DNA of 64,000 nucleotides from Pseudomonas putida. GTDB taxonomy: Bacteria; Pseudomonadota; Gammaproteobacteria; Pseudomonadales; Pseudomonadaceae. This document shows positions 1 through 7,421 of this stretch, piece by piece. The DNA lies in contig NZ_MKZO01000015.1 of the NCBI RefSeq assembly GCF_001941965.1, positions 1-64,000 on the forward strand. Reading direction: 5' to 3'. Made by a program: the position numbers and the translations under genes. Position 1 is the first letter of the stretch. Every line of letters starts with the position of its first letter. The notes beneath the pieces are model-generated. The model was not told the DNA's origin. It saw only the letters and a list, made by a program, of their open reading frames with translations, and did no database searches.

Positions 1-290
1 TTCACCCGCGATTGCGATAGTGGCCGCGCCACCGCAATCGCTGGCAAGCCAGCTCCCACAGTGACCGTGTCGGTCATAAAACTTGTGGCTGGCCGCGAAC
101 CCTGTGGGAGCGGGTTCACCCGCGATTGCGATAGTGGCCACGCCACCGCAATCGCTGGCAAGCCAGCTCCCACAGTGACCGTGTCGGTCATAAAACTTGT
201 GGCTGGCCGAGAAACCTGTGGGAGCTGGCTTGCCAGCGATAGCGGTAGTGAATTCACCACCGCAATCGCGGGTGAACCCGCTCCCACAGG
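1..290. repeat. REP palindrome cluster with 114-bp tandem repeat
   Basis: Five REP copies alternate in orientation at about 37-60, 101-128, 146-174, 211-238 and 264-290. Two arms carry the variant GTGGGAGCGGGTTCACCCGC instead of GTGGGAGCTGGCTTGCCAGC, so both halves of the palindrome changed together. The stretch 1-114 recurs at 115-228 with very few differences, giving a direct repeat of period 114. The first unit may start before the window. The long open frame across this cluster has REP-like composition and is not treated as a gene. Confidence 0.9.
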
Positions 291-385
291 GGCCGCAGTG
301 ACCGCCAAACCTGCTCCAGACCGAATTGTTCATGTGACCCACATCAAGGCGACCTCGTCTTTGACTGACATCACGCGAGGTGCCC

Positions 386-631
386 ATGCACGATCCGTTT
401 GAACAATCCCTGCGAGACATGCTCAAGGCGTCGCCCTCCGGCCAGGAGCGCGATGATGACGCCTGCCTCGGACGTGTCCTGAAAACCGCCAACCGCCAGG
501 TCGGCGCCGGCGATATGTTCAGCCTGCTTGGCCGCTGGGGCCAGGCACTGATGATCGCCATCAATAATGGCTCGGCGCACGTGGCGCCGGTTCGCCGCAC
601 CGCTTCCAAAAAAGCTGATAAGGCCGATTGA
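386..631 (+). CDS. crfX: CrfX family protein
   Basis: This 81-residue protein (starting MHDPFEQSLRDML) matches the small CrfX protein that lies upstream of cmpX and sigX in Pseudomonas. It is hydrophilic, has no signal peptide or membrane segment, and ends in a Lys/Arg/Asp-rich tail. The ATG at 386 is preferred because GAGG at 377-380 sits five bases upstream; a GTG at 380 would overlap that ribosome-binding site. Its stop overlaps the first possible cmpX start, so the two are probably cotranslated. Its biochemical role is not known to me. Confidence 0.85.
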   Translation: MHDPFEQSLRDMLKASPSGQERDDDACLGRVLKTANRQVGAGDMFSLLGRWGQALMIAINNGSAHVAPVRRTASKKADKAD

Positions 632-633
632 AT

Positions 634-1458
634 ATGGAACTTGATCTCTGGACCCAGAGCCTGGTCACCGCAATGACCGCGTTGTGGACCAAAGTCGCGA
701 ACTTCATCCCCAACCTGTTTGGCGCCCTGGTCGTCGTGCTGCTCGGCTTCGTGGTCGCCAAGCTGCTCGATACCCTGCTCTCCAAACTCCTGGCCAAACT
801 CGGCCTGGACCGCCTGATGAGCGGCACCGGCCTGACCAAGATGCTCAGCCGCGTCGGCATCCAGGTGCCGATCTCGACCCTGATCGGCAAGGTCGTCTAT
901 TGGTTCGTGCTGCTGGTGTTCCTGGTCTCCGCCGCCCAGTCCCTGGGCCTTGAACGCGTCTCGGCCACCCTCGACATGCTCGCCCTGTACCTGCCGAAAG
1001 TCTTCGGCGCGGCACTGGTCCTGCTGGCCGGCGTGCTGCTGGCCCAGGTCGCCAACGGCCTGACCCGCGGCGCCGCCGAGGGCATCGGCCTGGAATACGC
1101 CGCCGGCGTCGGGCGCATCGTCCAAGGCCTGGTGATCATCATCAGTATCTCGGTGGCCATCAGCCAGCTCGAGGTCAAGACCGACCTGCTCAACCATGTG
1201 ATCGTCATCGGCCTGATTACCGTTGGTCTGGCCGTGGCCCTGGCCATGGGCCTGGGCAGCCGGGAAATTGCCGGGCAGATCATCGCCGGCATTTATGTGC
1301 GCGAGCTCTACCAGGTCGGGCAGGAAGTGCGGATTGGCGACGTCGAAGGCATGATCGAAGAGATCGGCACGGTGAAGACGGTGGTCCTGACCGACGACGG
1401 CGACCTGGTCTCGCTGTCCAACCGGACACTGCTGGAGCAGCGGGTCAGTAGCCGCTAA
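634..1458 (+). CDS. cmpX: CmpX, small mechanosensitive-channel-like membrane protein
   Basis: This is a 274-residue inner-membrane protein of the MscS-related CmpX family. About five hydrophobic segments lie near residues 22-44, 85-105, 115-145, 160-183 and 192-214. They are followed by a short soluble tail resembling the MscS beta domain (VGQEVRIGDVEGMIEEIG). In P. aeruginosa and P. fluorescens cmpX neighbours sigX and has been linked to envelope stress and c-di-GMP. The start is ATG 634; a TTG at 628 overlaps the crfX stop. The gene probably forms one unit with crfX. Confidence 0.9.
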   Translation: MELDLWTQSLVTAMTALWTKVANFIPNLFGALVVVLLGFVVAKLLDTLLSKLLAKLGLDRLMSGTGLTKMLSRVGIQVPISTLIGKVVYWFVLLVFLVSAAQSLGLERVSATLDMLALYLPKVFGAALVLLAGVLLAQVANGLTRGAAEGIGLEYAAGVGRIVQGLVIIISISVAISQLEVKTDLLNHVIVIGLITVGLAVALAMGLGSREIAGQIIAGIYVRELYQVGQEVRIGDVEGMIEEIGTVKTVVLTDDGDLVSLSNRTLLEQRVSSR

Positions 1459-1547
1459 CCGGGCAAATCTCTGCTAATGTATGCCGCCGCAAAACTGCCC
1501 CCTCCGGGCGGGCGGCGACGAATACCTGACTGTCGGCCTGATTTGTT

Positions 1548-2138
1548 TTGAATAGAACCTCCCCGCTGCCCATGCGTTACGACCCCCGCGAACTCACCGA
1601 TGAGGAGTTGGTGGCGCGTTCGCATGAGGAGCTTTTTCATGTCACCCGCGCCTATGAGGAACTCATGCGGCGCTATCAGCGAACCCTTTTTAACGTTTGT
1701 GCACGTTATCTTGGGAACGATCGCGATGCCGACGATGTCTGTCAGGAGGTGATGCTGAAGGTCCTCTATGGGCTGAAGAACTTCGAGGGTAAATCCAAGT
1801 TCAAGACCTGGCTCTACAGCATCACTTATAACGAGTGCATTACCCAGTACCGCAAGGAGCGACGCAAGCGCCGGTTGATGGATGCCCTGAGCCTGGACCC
1901 CGTCGAGGAGGCCTCTGAAGAGAAGTCGCCGAAGCCGGAAGAGAAGGGCGGACTGGACAGGTGGCTGGTTCATGTGAACCCCATCGACCGTGAAATCCTG
2001 GTGCTGCGATTTGTCGCAGAGCTGGAGTTCCAGGAGATCGCCGACATCATGCATATGGGCTTGAGCGCGACGAAAATGCGCTACAAGCGCGCACTGGACA
2101 AGCTGCGCGAGAAATTTTCAGGGCAGATTGAAACTTAG
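1548..2138 (+). CDS. sigX: ECF RNA polymerase sigma factor SigX
   Basis: This 196-residue sigma factor is almost identical in its core to P. aeruginosa SigX as I recall it. Region 2 lies near residues 45-100 (YQRTLFNVCARYLGN through KTWLYS) and region 4 near 140-192 (DREILVLRFVAELEFQEIAD). SigX controls envelope and fatty-acid genes and contributes to oprF transcription. The start is uncertain: TTG 1548 gives an N-terminus like the P. aeruginosa protein, while ATG 1572 would begin at MRYDPREL. No adjacent anti-sigma gene is visible. oprF follows after 111 bp. Confidence 0.95.
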   Translation: MNRTSPLPMRYDPRELTDEELVARSHEELFHVTRAYEELMRRYQRTLFNVCARYLGNDRDADDVCQEVMLKVLYGLKNFEGKSKFKTWLYSITYNECITQYRKERRKRRLMDALSLDPVEEASEEKSPKPEEKGGLDRWLVHVNPIDREILVLRFVAELEFQEIADIMHMGLSATKMRYKRALDKLREKFSGQIET

Positions 2139-2194
2139 TCTGTCGGAAAATTCTCTAACGGTTCGGTGAGTTCTGCTAAACTTGCCGACGAGTT

Positions 2195-2217
2195 GTCCCC
2201 CGGATATTGGTGGGGAC
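2195..2217 (+). promoter_or_regulatory. hairpin in oprF upstream/leader region
   Basis: GTCCCC at 2195-2200 pairs perfectly with GGGGAC at 2212-2217 across an 11-base loop. It ends 32 bases before the oprF start. No U-tract follows, so it does not look like a terminator. It may stabilise the abundant oprF mRNA or overlap a promoter; I could not assign SigX or AlgU promoter boxes here. Confidence 0.45.
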
Positions 2218-2249
2218 TGCTTAACAATCATCAAATGGGGATTTAACGG

Positions 2250-3287
2250 ATGAAATTGAAAAACACCTTGGGCTTGGCCATTGGTTCTCTGGTTGCCGCC
2301 ACCTCCTTCGGCGCACTGGCTCAAGGCCAAGGCGCGGTTGAAGTTGAAGGCTTCTACAAGAAAGAATACTTCGACAGCCAGCGCGACTTCAAAAACGACG
2401 GCAACCTGTTCGGTGGCTCGATCGGTTACTTCCTGACCGACGACGTCGAACTGCGTCTGGGCTACGACGAAGTTCACAACGCTCGTGGCGAAGATGGCAA
2501 GAACATCAAGGGCTCGAACACCGCCCTGGACGCTCTGTACCACTTCAACAACCCAGGCGACATGCTGCGTCCGTACGTTTCCGCTGGTTTCTCCGACCAG
2601 AGCATCGGCCAGACCGGCCGCGGTGGTCGTAACGGTTCCACCTTCGCCAACCTGGGCGCTGGTGCCAAGCTGTACTTCACCGACAACTTCTACGCCCGTG
2701 CCGGCGTTGAAGCCCAGTACAACATCGACCAGGGTGACACCGAGTGGGCACCAAGCGTTGGTGTCGGCCTGAACTTCGGTGGTGGCTCCAAAGCCGCTCC
2801 AGCTCCGGCTCCTGCTCCAGTTGCTGAAGTCTGCTCCGACAGCGACAACGATGGCGTCTGCGACAACGTCGACAAGTGCCCAGACACCCCAGCCAACGTT
2901 ACCGTTGACGCTGATGGCTGCCCGGCTGTTGCCGAAGTCGTTCGCGTTGAGCTGGACGTCAAGTTCGACTTCGACAAGTCGGTCGTCAAGCCAAACAGCT
3001 ACGGCGACATCAAGAACCTGGCTGACTTCATGAAGCAGTACCCATCCACCACCACCACTGTTGAAGGTCACACTGACTCCGTCGGTCCTGACGCTTACAA
3101 CCAGAAACTGTCCGAGCGTCGTGCAAACGCCGTCAAGCAGGTTCTGACCCAGCAGTACGGTGTTGAGTCGAACCGCGTTCAGTCCGTTGGCTACGGCGAA
3201 ACCCGCCCAGTTGCCGACAACGCCACTGACGCTGGCCGCGCCGTTAACCGTCGCGTAGAAGCTCAAGTAGAAGCTCAAGCCAAGTAA
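2250..3287 (+). CDS. oprF: major outer-membrane porin OprF
   Basis: This 345-residue porin has a signal peptide (cleavage likely after ALA at residue 24), an eight-strand beta-barrel domain to about residue 185, and a short Ala-Pro hinge. A linker with four cysteines follows (CSDSDNDGVCDNVDKC then GC), and then an OmpA-like peptidoglycan-binding domain near residues 237-345 (FDFDKSVVKPN, VEGHTDSVG, LSERRANAV). OprF is a general porin, links outer membrane to cell wall, and affects biofilm formation. Codons are strongly biased, as expected for an abundant protein. A terminator follows directly. Confidence 0.98.
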   Translation: MKLKNTLGLAIGSLVAATSFGALAQGQGAVEVEGFYKKEYFDSQRDFKNDGNLFGGSIGYFLTDDVELRLGYDEVHNARGEDGKNIKGSNTALDALYHFNNPGDMLRPYVSAGFSDQSIGQTGRGGRNGSTFANLGAGAKLYFTDNFYARAGVEAQYNIDQGDTEWAPSVGVGLNFGGGSKAAPAPAPAPVAEVCSDSDNDGVCDNVDKCPDTPANVTVDADGCPAVAEVVRVELDVKFDFDKSVVKPNSYGDIKNLADFMKQYPSTTTTVEGHTDSVGPDAYNQKLSERRANAVKQVLTQQYGVESNRVQSVGYGETRPVADNATDAGRAVNRRVEAQVEAQAK

Positions 3288-3306
3288 TTGGTCTGAAGCA
3301 CTACTG

Positions 3307-3332
3307 AAAAACCCGGCCTCGGCCGGGTTTTT
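3307..3332 (+). terminator. rho-independent terminator of oprF
   Basis: AAAAACCCGGCC pairs with GGCCGGGTTTTT across two central bases and leads into TTCTTTTT. It lies 20 bases after the oprF stop. Confidence 0.95.
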
Positions 3333-3341
3333 CTTTTTCCG

Positions 3342-3433
3342 AGCTTCAAGCCGCAAGCCTCAAGCTGCAAGAAAAGGCATTCGCGGCGCTTGCTGCTTTT
3401 TCTTATGACTTGCAGCTTATGGCTTGCAGCCCC
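3342..3433. repeat. interspersed CTTGCAGCTT-type repeat overlapping the cobA 3' end
   Basis: The segment is built from short units related to AGCTTCAAGC, AGCTGCAAG and CTTGCAGCT. Perfect nine-base inverted arms lie at 3363-3371 and 3409-3417. It resembles the Pseudomonas dispersed repeats with this composition and differs from the REP palindromes elsewhere in the window. Its right part supplies the last codons and stop of cobA. Confidence 0.65.
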
Positions 3434-4167
3434 TGCTCATTCAGCCCCAGAACGTTCGACGCTACACCTGCCACCTCGCCGATCACCAGGATCGCCGGGC
3501 TTTTCAGTTCGAAGCCCGCAGCATCCACATCCATCCGCCCCAGCTGGCTGCGGCACTCCCGTTGCCCGGGCAGGGACGCGTTCTCGATCATTGCCACCGG
3601 CATATCCACATCCATTCCCCCCGCCAGCAGCCCTTGTTGGATCGCCTTGAGACGGGCCACGCCCATGTACACCACCAGGGTCATGCCGCTTTGCGCCAGG
3701 CCCTGCCAGTTCAGCTCGCTGTCGTCCTGGGTGTGAGCGGTGACCAGGGTCACGCCACGACTCACGCCGCGCAGGGTCAGGGGAATGCCGCAGCGTGTGG
3801 CCCCCGCCAGACCCGCAGTGATCCCGTTCACCAGTTCCACCTCGACGCCGCGTTCTGCCAGCCAGTCGGCTTCCTCGCCACCCCGGCCGAAAATGCACGG
3901 ATCGCCACCTTTCAGGCGCACCACGCAACGCCCTTGCCGGGCATGGCGCAGCATCAGGCGCTGGATAAACGCCTGGGGCGTGGAACGGCAGCCGCCGCGC
4001 TTGCCGACCCGGATCACCCGCGCCTGCGGGCAGTGTTCGAGGACTGCCGGGTTGACCAGATCGTCCATCATCACCACTTCGGCTTCCCTCAGGGCGCGTA
4101 CTGCCTTCAAGGTCAGCAGCTCCGGATCGCCAGGGCCAGCGCCGACCAGCCAGACTTTTGCATTCAT
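3403..4167 (-). CDS. cobA: uroporphyrinogen-III C-methyltransferase (siroheme/cobalamin pathway)
   Basis: This 254-residue SUMT converts uroporphyrinogen III to precorrin-2, the branch point to siroheme and B12. It has the glycine-rich N-terminal motif VWLVGAGPGDPELLTLKA, the VVRLKGGDPCIFGRGGEEA motif and a GITAGLAG segment, all typical of the family. The start is the ATG ending at 4167, with GAGG eight bases upstream; a longer frame upstream lies in the preceding gene. It is the last gene of the nasA-kinase-cobA run (29-bp gap), fitting supply of siroheme for nitrite reductase. Its final residues are encoded in a dispersed repeat. Confidence 0.93.
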   Translation of the reverse strand: MNAKVWLVGAGPGDPELLTLKAVRALREAEVVMMDDLVNPAVLEHCPQARVIRVGKRGGCRSTPQAFIQRLMLRHARQGRCVVRLKGGDPCIFGRGGEEADWLAERGVEVELVNGITAGLAGATRCGIPLTLRGVSRGVTLVTAHTQDDSELNWQGLAQSGMTLVVYMGVARLKAIQQGLLAGGMDVDMPVAMIENASLPGQRECRSQLGRMDVDAAGFELKSPAILVIGEVAGVASNVLGLNEQGLQAISCKS

Positions 4168-4196
4168 GGTGTCATCCTCATCAGGTTTGGGCGCCG

Positions 4197-5867
4197 TCAG
4201 CCTTTTAGCAGGCAGATCAGCAGAATCAGGTTGAGCAGCAGGGAGAACAGCGCCAGGCCGCGCCAGACCTTCAGCGGCTCGCGTTCCAGCAAGGGTTTCG
4301 GGCGCAGGGCCAGGGGCTGGTGTTCGCCCTGGTCGAGCAGCAGCAGCCATTGCTCGGCGGTTTCGAAGCGCTGGCGCGGGTCGCTGGCGATGGCCTGGGC
4401 CAGATTGCGCTCCAGCCATTCCGGGACATCCGGGCGCAGGCGCGCGGCGCTGGTCGGTGTACCAAAACGTGGATGCTGGAACGCCTCGATCTCGCCGTAG
4501 GGGTAATGCCCGGTCAGCAACCAGAACAGGCTGACGCCCAGGGCGTACAGATCCTGCTGCAAGGCCGGAGCTTGCCCGTCGAAGGCTTCCGGTGCGATGA
4601 ACGACGGCGTGCCGGGCAGTTCGTGGGCAATGTCCTCGGAAAGGCCGGGACAGAAGGCTAGACCGAAGTCCAGCAGGCGAACCTGACCGTCGTCATCCAG
4701 GTGCAGGTTTTCCGGCTTGATATCGCGGTGGAGGATATTGCGCCGGTGCAGCATGCCCACCGCACGCAAGGACTGGCGGGCGATATCCAGCCACTGTGGC
4801 AGGGGCAGCGGGCCGTGCTGCTGGAAGTGCTGGGCCAGGGTCACGCCCGGGTATTCGCGCATCAGGTAATACAGGTGCTGGCGCTGATTGCCCGGATGCA
4901 CCTCGGGGAAGCAGCGCCCGGCGACCCGACGCAGGAACCATTCCTCCATCAGCAGGCTTTGCTGGGCGCCGCTGTCCTGCTCGCGGCTGGCGGGCAGGGT
5001 TTTCAGCAGCCAGGGTTGTTGCTGGCGATCGAGTACGCGGTAGAGCAGGGATTGCCGGCTCTTGCTCACCACCGCATCGACGGTCCAGCCCTCGAAGGCC
5101 TGGCCCGGGCGCAGGTGTGGCGGTAATGGCCATTGCTGCAGCTGCGCCAGGGTATCGCCGAGGCTGGCGGCGCCGGGCTCGTCGACCCGGACCAGCACGG
5201 CACTGGCGTTGTCCTGGCTGCCGGCGAGGTGAGCCATGCGCACCAGGGTGTCGGCGGCTTCCTGCAGGTCCGGAGTATCACGCAGCACCCCGGCGATCTG
5301 ATGTTCGTTGAGCACGCACCAGACGCCATCGCTGAGCAGGACGAAGTGTTCGCCCTGCTGCAACTCGCCCTCCAGATAGTCCACCAGCAGATGTTCATCC
5401 AGGCCGAGGGCGCGCTTGAGCACGTGCTGCATGCCGGGCTGGTCCCAGACATGGTCCTGGCTGATGCGGCGCAACTGCCCGGTGTGCCAGCGATAGACCC
5501 GGCAATCGCCGACATGGGCCAGGGTAAAGCGCTGGCCACGCAGGACCAGGGCACTCAGGGTGGTCAGCAGTGGCTGCCCGCCACCATTGGCGCGAAGCCA
5601 GCGGTTCTGCGCCGACAGCAGCCGATCCAGGGCCTGGGCCACGCCCCAGGTCGGCGGCGTGGCGTAGTAGTCCATCGCCAGCGCCTGCAGGCTGGCCCGC
5701 GCGGCCAGTCCGCCATCGGCGCACTGGCTGACGCCGTCGGCGAGGGCGAACAGATAGCCTTTGCTCGCCGCCAGTTCCGGTGCGGGGGTAACCAGGCGCG
5801 TGGCGTCCTGGTTTTCTTCCCGTGGACCGCTGGCGCTGGCCTGGGCGGTGCTCAGTCGCAGACTCAT
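4197..5867 (-). CDS. fused PP2C-type phosphatase and Ser/Thr protein kinase
   Basis: This 556-residue protein has an N-terminal PP2C phosphatase domain (about 1-240; DGVSQCADGG, HVGDCRVYR, LLSDGVW, GSQDNASAV). A Hanks-type kinase domain follows (about 255-515) with HRDIKPEN near residue 383 and a DFG motif. A single C-terminal membrane anchor ends in LLNLILLICLLKG. Metal-binding aspartates and kinase catalytic residues look intact. It lies between nasA (9-bp gap) and cobA in one apparent operon, and a homologue sits at the same place in P. aeruginosa. I infer that it reversibly phosphorylates a protein of nitrate assimilation, but the substrate is unknown. Confidence 0.9.
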   Translation of the reverse strand: MSLRLSTAQASASGPREENQDATRLVTPAPELAASKGYLFALADGVSQCADGGLAARASLQALAMDYYATPPTWGVAQALDRLLSAQNRWLRANGGGQPLLTTLSALVLRGQRFTLAHVGDCRVYRWHTGQLRRISQDHVWDQPGMQHVLKRALGLDEHLLVDYLEGELQQGEHFVLLSDGVWCVLNEHQIAGVLRDTPDLQEAADTLVRMAHLAGSQDNASAVLVRVDEPGAASLGDTLAQLQQWPLPPHLRPGQAFEGWTVDAVVSKSRQSLLYRVLDRQQQPWLLKTLPASREQDSGAQQSLLMEEWFLRRVAGRCFPEVHPGNQRQHLYYLMREYPGVTLAQHFQQHGPLPLPQWLDIARQSLRAVGMLHRRNILHRDIKPENLHLDDDGQVRLLDFGLAFCPGLSEDIAHELPGTPSFIAPEAFDGQAPALQQDLYALGVSLFWLLTGHYPYGEIEAFQHPRFGTPTSAARLRPDVPEWLERNLAQAIASDPRQRFETAEQWLLLLDQGEHQPLALRPKPLLEREPLKVWRGLALFSLLLNLILLICLLKG

Positions 5868-5876
5868 GAAAAACCC

Positions 5877-7088
5877 TTAGACCCGCGCCGCAGTCACGGC
5901 AGCGGAGCCCCAGGTGGTGCGCCAGCGGCGCTTGACGCCATGGAGGCCGAACCAGGCCAGCACGCCGAGGCTGGCGAACAGCCACAGGCCCAGCTGGTAA
6001 TCACCGCTGTGCTGCTTGATCGCCCCGAGGCCAGCCGCCAGCAGGAAACCACCGATACCGCCGGCCATGCCGATCAGCCCGGTCATCACTCCGATTTCCT
6101 GGCGGAAGCGCTGCGGCACCAGTTGGAACACCGCGCCATTGCCTGCACCGAGACCGAGCATGGCGGCCACGAACAGGCCCAATGCTGCCACCGAGCTCGG
6201 CAGGTTGAAGCCCACCGCGGCAATGCAGATCGCCGCCACGCTGTACATGCCCAGCAGGGTGCGGATACCGCCGAAACGGTCGGCCAGGGCGCCGCCCAGC
6301 GGGCGCATCAGGCTGCCGGCGAAGACGCAGGCGGCGGTGTAGTAGCCGGCCTTGACCGGGTCGAGGCCGTACTGGTCGTTGAAGTAGCCGGGCAGGGCGC
6401 TGGCCAGGCCGATAAAGCCGCCGAAGGTGACGCTGTAGAAGAACATGAACCACCAGCTGTCACGGTCGCCCAGGGCCTTGAGGTAATCGGCCACGGCCTT
6501 GGGTTTCGGGCGTTGTGGTGCGTTGCGGGCGAGCAGGGCGAACAGCACGAGGGTCAGCGCCAGCGGCAGCACGGCGAAGCCGAACACGTTGTTCCAGCCG
6601 TAGGCCGCGGCCAGGATCGGCGCCAGCAGGGCAGCGAACACCGTACCGGAGTTGCCGGCACCAGCGATGCCCATGGCCTTGCCCTGGTGTTGTGGTGGGT
6701 ACCACTGCGAGGCCAGCGGCAGGGACACGGCGAAGGACGCGCCGGCTACCCCGAGGAACACGCCGAGCAGCAGGGCCTGCTCGTAGCTGTTGACCCCCAG
6801 CTTCCAGGCGCTGAACAGCGCGACGATGACGATCACCTGGCCGATCAGGCCGGCGGTCTTGGGCGAGAGGCGGTCGACCAAAATGCCCATGACGAAGCGC
6901 AGGATGGCCCCGGCGAGGATTGGCGTTGCGACCATCAGGCCGCGTTGTTGCGGGGTGAGTTGCAGGTCGGTGGCAATCTGCACCGCCAGCGGGCCGAGCA
7001 GGTACCAGACCATGAAGCTCAGGTCGAAATACAGGAAAGCGGCAAACAGGGTCGGGACATGCCCGGATTTCCAGAAGCTCGTATTCAT
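5877..7088 (-). CDS. nasA: nitrate/nitrite transporter, MFS NNP family
   Basis: This 403-residue inner-membrane transporter has about twelve hydrophobic segments. It carries both glycine-rich nitrate signatures of the NarK/NasA family, AGAGNSGTVFAAL near mid-protein and LGAGNGAVFQLVPQ further on. It imports nitrate for assimilation. The start ATG (7086-7088) is preceded by GAGGTG. It is the first gene of the nasA-kinase-cobA operon. Transcription appears to start at a sigma-54 promoter (7224-7240) and to pass an attenuator controlled by NasT. Confidence 0.93.
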   Translation of the reverse strand: MNTSFWKSGHVPTLFAAFLYFDLSFMVWYLLGPLAVQIATDLQLTPQQRGLMVATPILAGAILRFVMGILVDRLSPKTAGLIGQVIVIVALFSAWKLGVNSYEQALLLGVFLGVAGASFAVSLPLASQWYPPQHQGKAMGIAGAGNSGTVFAALLAPILAAAYGWNNVFGFAVLPLALTLVLFALLARNAPQRPKPKAVADYLKALGDRDSWWFMFFYSVTFGGFIGLASALPGYFNDQYGLDPVKAGYYTAACVFAGSLMRPLGGALADRFGGIRTLLGMYSVAAICIAAVGFNLPSSVAALGLFVAAMLGLGAGNGAVFQLVPQRFRQEIGVMTGLIGMAGGIGGFLLAAGLGAIKQHSGDYQLGLWLFASLGVLAWFGLHGVKRRWRTTWGSAAVTAARV

Positions 7089-7112
7089 GGGGACACCTCA
7101 CGGGGCTGAAAC

Positions 7113-7161
7113 AAAAAAACGCCGCTTCCCGGCTCGCATGGGGGCGAGGGGGAGAGCGACG
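7113..7161 (-). terminator. intrinsic terminator (attenuator) in the nasA leader
   Basis: Read on the minus strand, CGTCGCT and CTCGC pair with GCGAG and AGCGGCG to form a long GC-rich hairpin, followed directly by seven U residues. It lies 25 bases before the nasA start codon, so it can stop transcription before the gene. Its 5' arm begins inside the second hexaloop hairpin (7157-7170), so the two structures are mutually exclusive. Confidence 0.88.
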
Positions 7162-7204
7162 TCTTTGTCGGTATTTGGTTTTTGGGCAGCCGCCGTTGGC
7201 TACC
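7157..7204 (-). promoter_or_regulatory. two-hexaloop RNA motif, predicted NasT (ANTAR) target
   Basis: In the RNA, hairpin P1 (7204-7185) has a 7-bp stem GGTAGCC/GGCTGCC and loop AACGGC. Hairpin P2 (7170-7157) has stem CGAC/GTCG and loop AAAGAC. Both loops have six bases with A at position 1 and G at position 4, the known signature of ANTAR-protein RNA targets. A 14-base A-rich linker separates them. P2 overlaps the terminator, so NasT binding should allow read-through into nasA. Confidence 0.88.
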
Positions 7205-7223
7205 GGGCTTTCGTTGTAATTCT

Positions 7224-7240
7224 TAGCAAGAGGTGGGCCA
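7224..7240 (-). promoter_or_regulatory. sigma-54 (RpoN) promoter of nasA
   Basis: The minus strand reads TGGCCCACCTCTTGCTA, with the GG and GC elements separated by exactly ten bases, close to the consensus TGGCACGN4TTGCW. The predicted transcript start near 7214 gives a leader of about 126 bases that holds both hexaloops and the terminator. NtrC control is expected but no enhancer was assigned. Confidence 0.85.
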
Positions 7241-7261
7241 GTTCCCTGTGTATTGCCTGAA

Positions 7262-7412
7262 CCGGCCTCATCGCTGGCAAGCCAGCTCCCACAGGGTCCG
7301 CACTGGTTTTGAGTATTGTGTGGTGCCTGCCAGTGGTGAATCTGCTGGCTACCTCAGTCGCTTCAGGCGCCGCGATCCCTGTGGGAGCTGGCTTGCCAGC
7401 GATGAGGCCCGA
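7262..7412. repeat. REP pair between nasT and the nasA promoter
   Basis: Two inverted REP copies (about 7264-7293 and 7379-7410) are separated by roughly 85 bases. Both carry the GATGAGGCC extension. They lie downstream of nasT and upstream of the nasA promoter, so they may limit read-through from nasST. Confidence 0.92.
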
Positions 7413-7421
7413 GAGAGCACC

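Noticed and set aside
61..402. 113-residue open frame in the REP cluster
   Set aside because: Its protein is a translation of the tandem REP repeat and it runs into crfX in another frame.
5133..7109. 658-residue open frame on the plus strand
   Set aside because: It lies antisense to the kinase and nasA, has a Gln/Ala/His-rich shadow composition, and matches no family.
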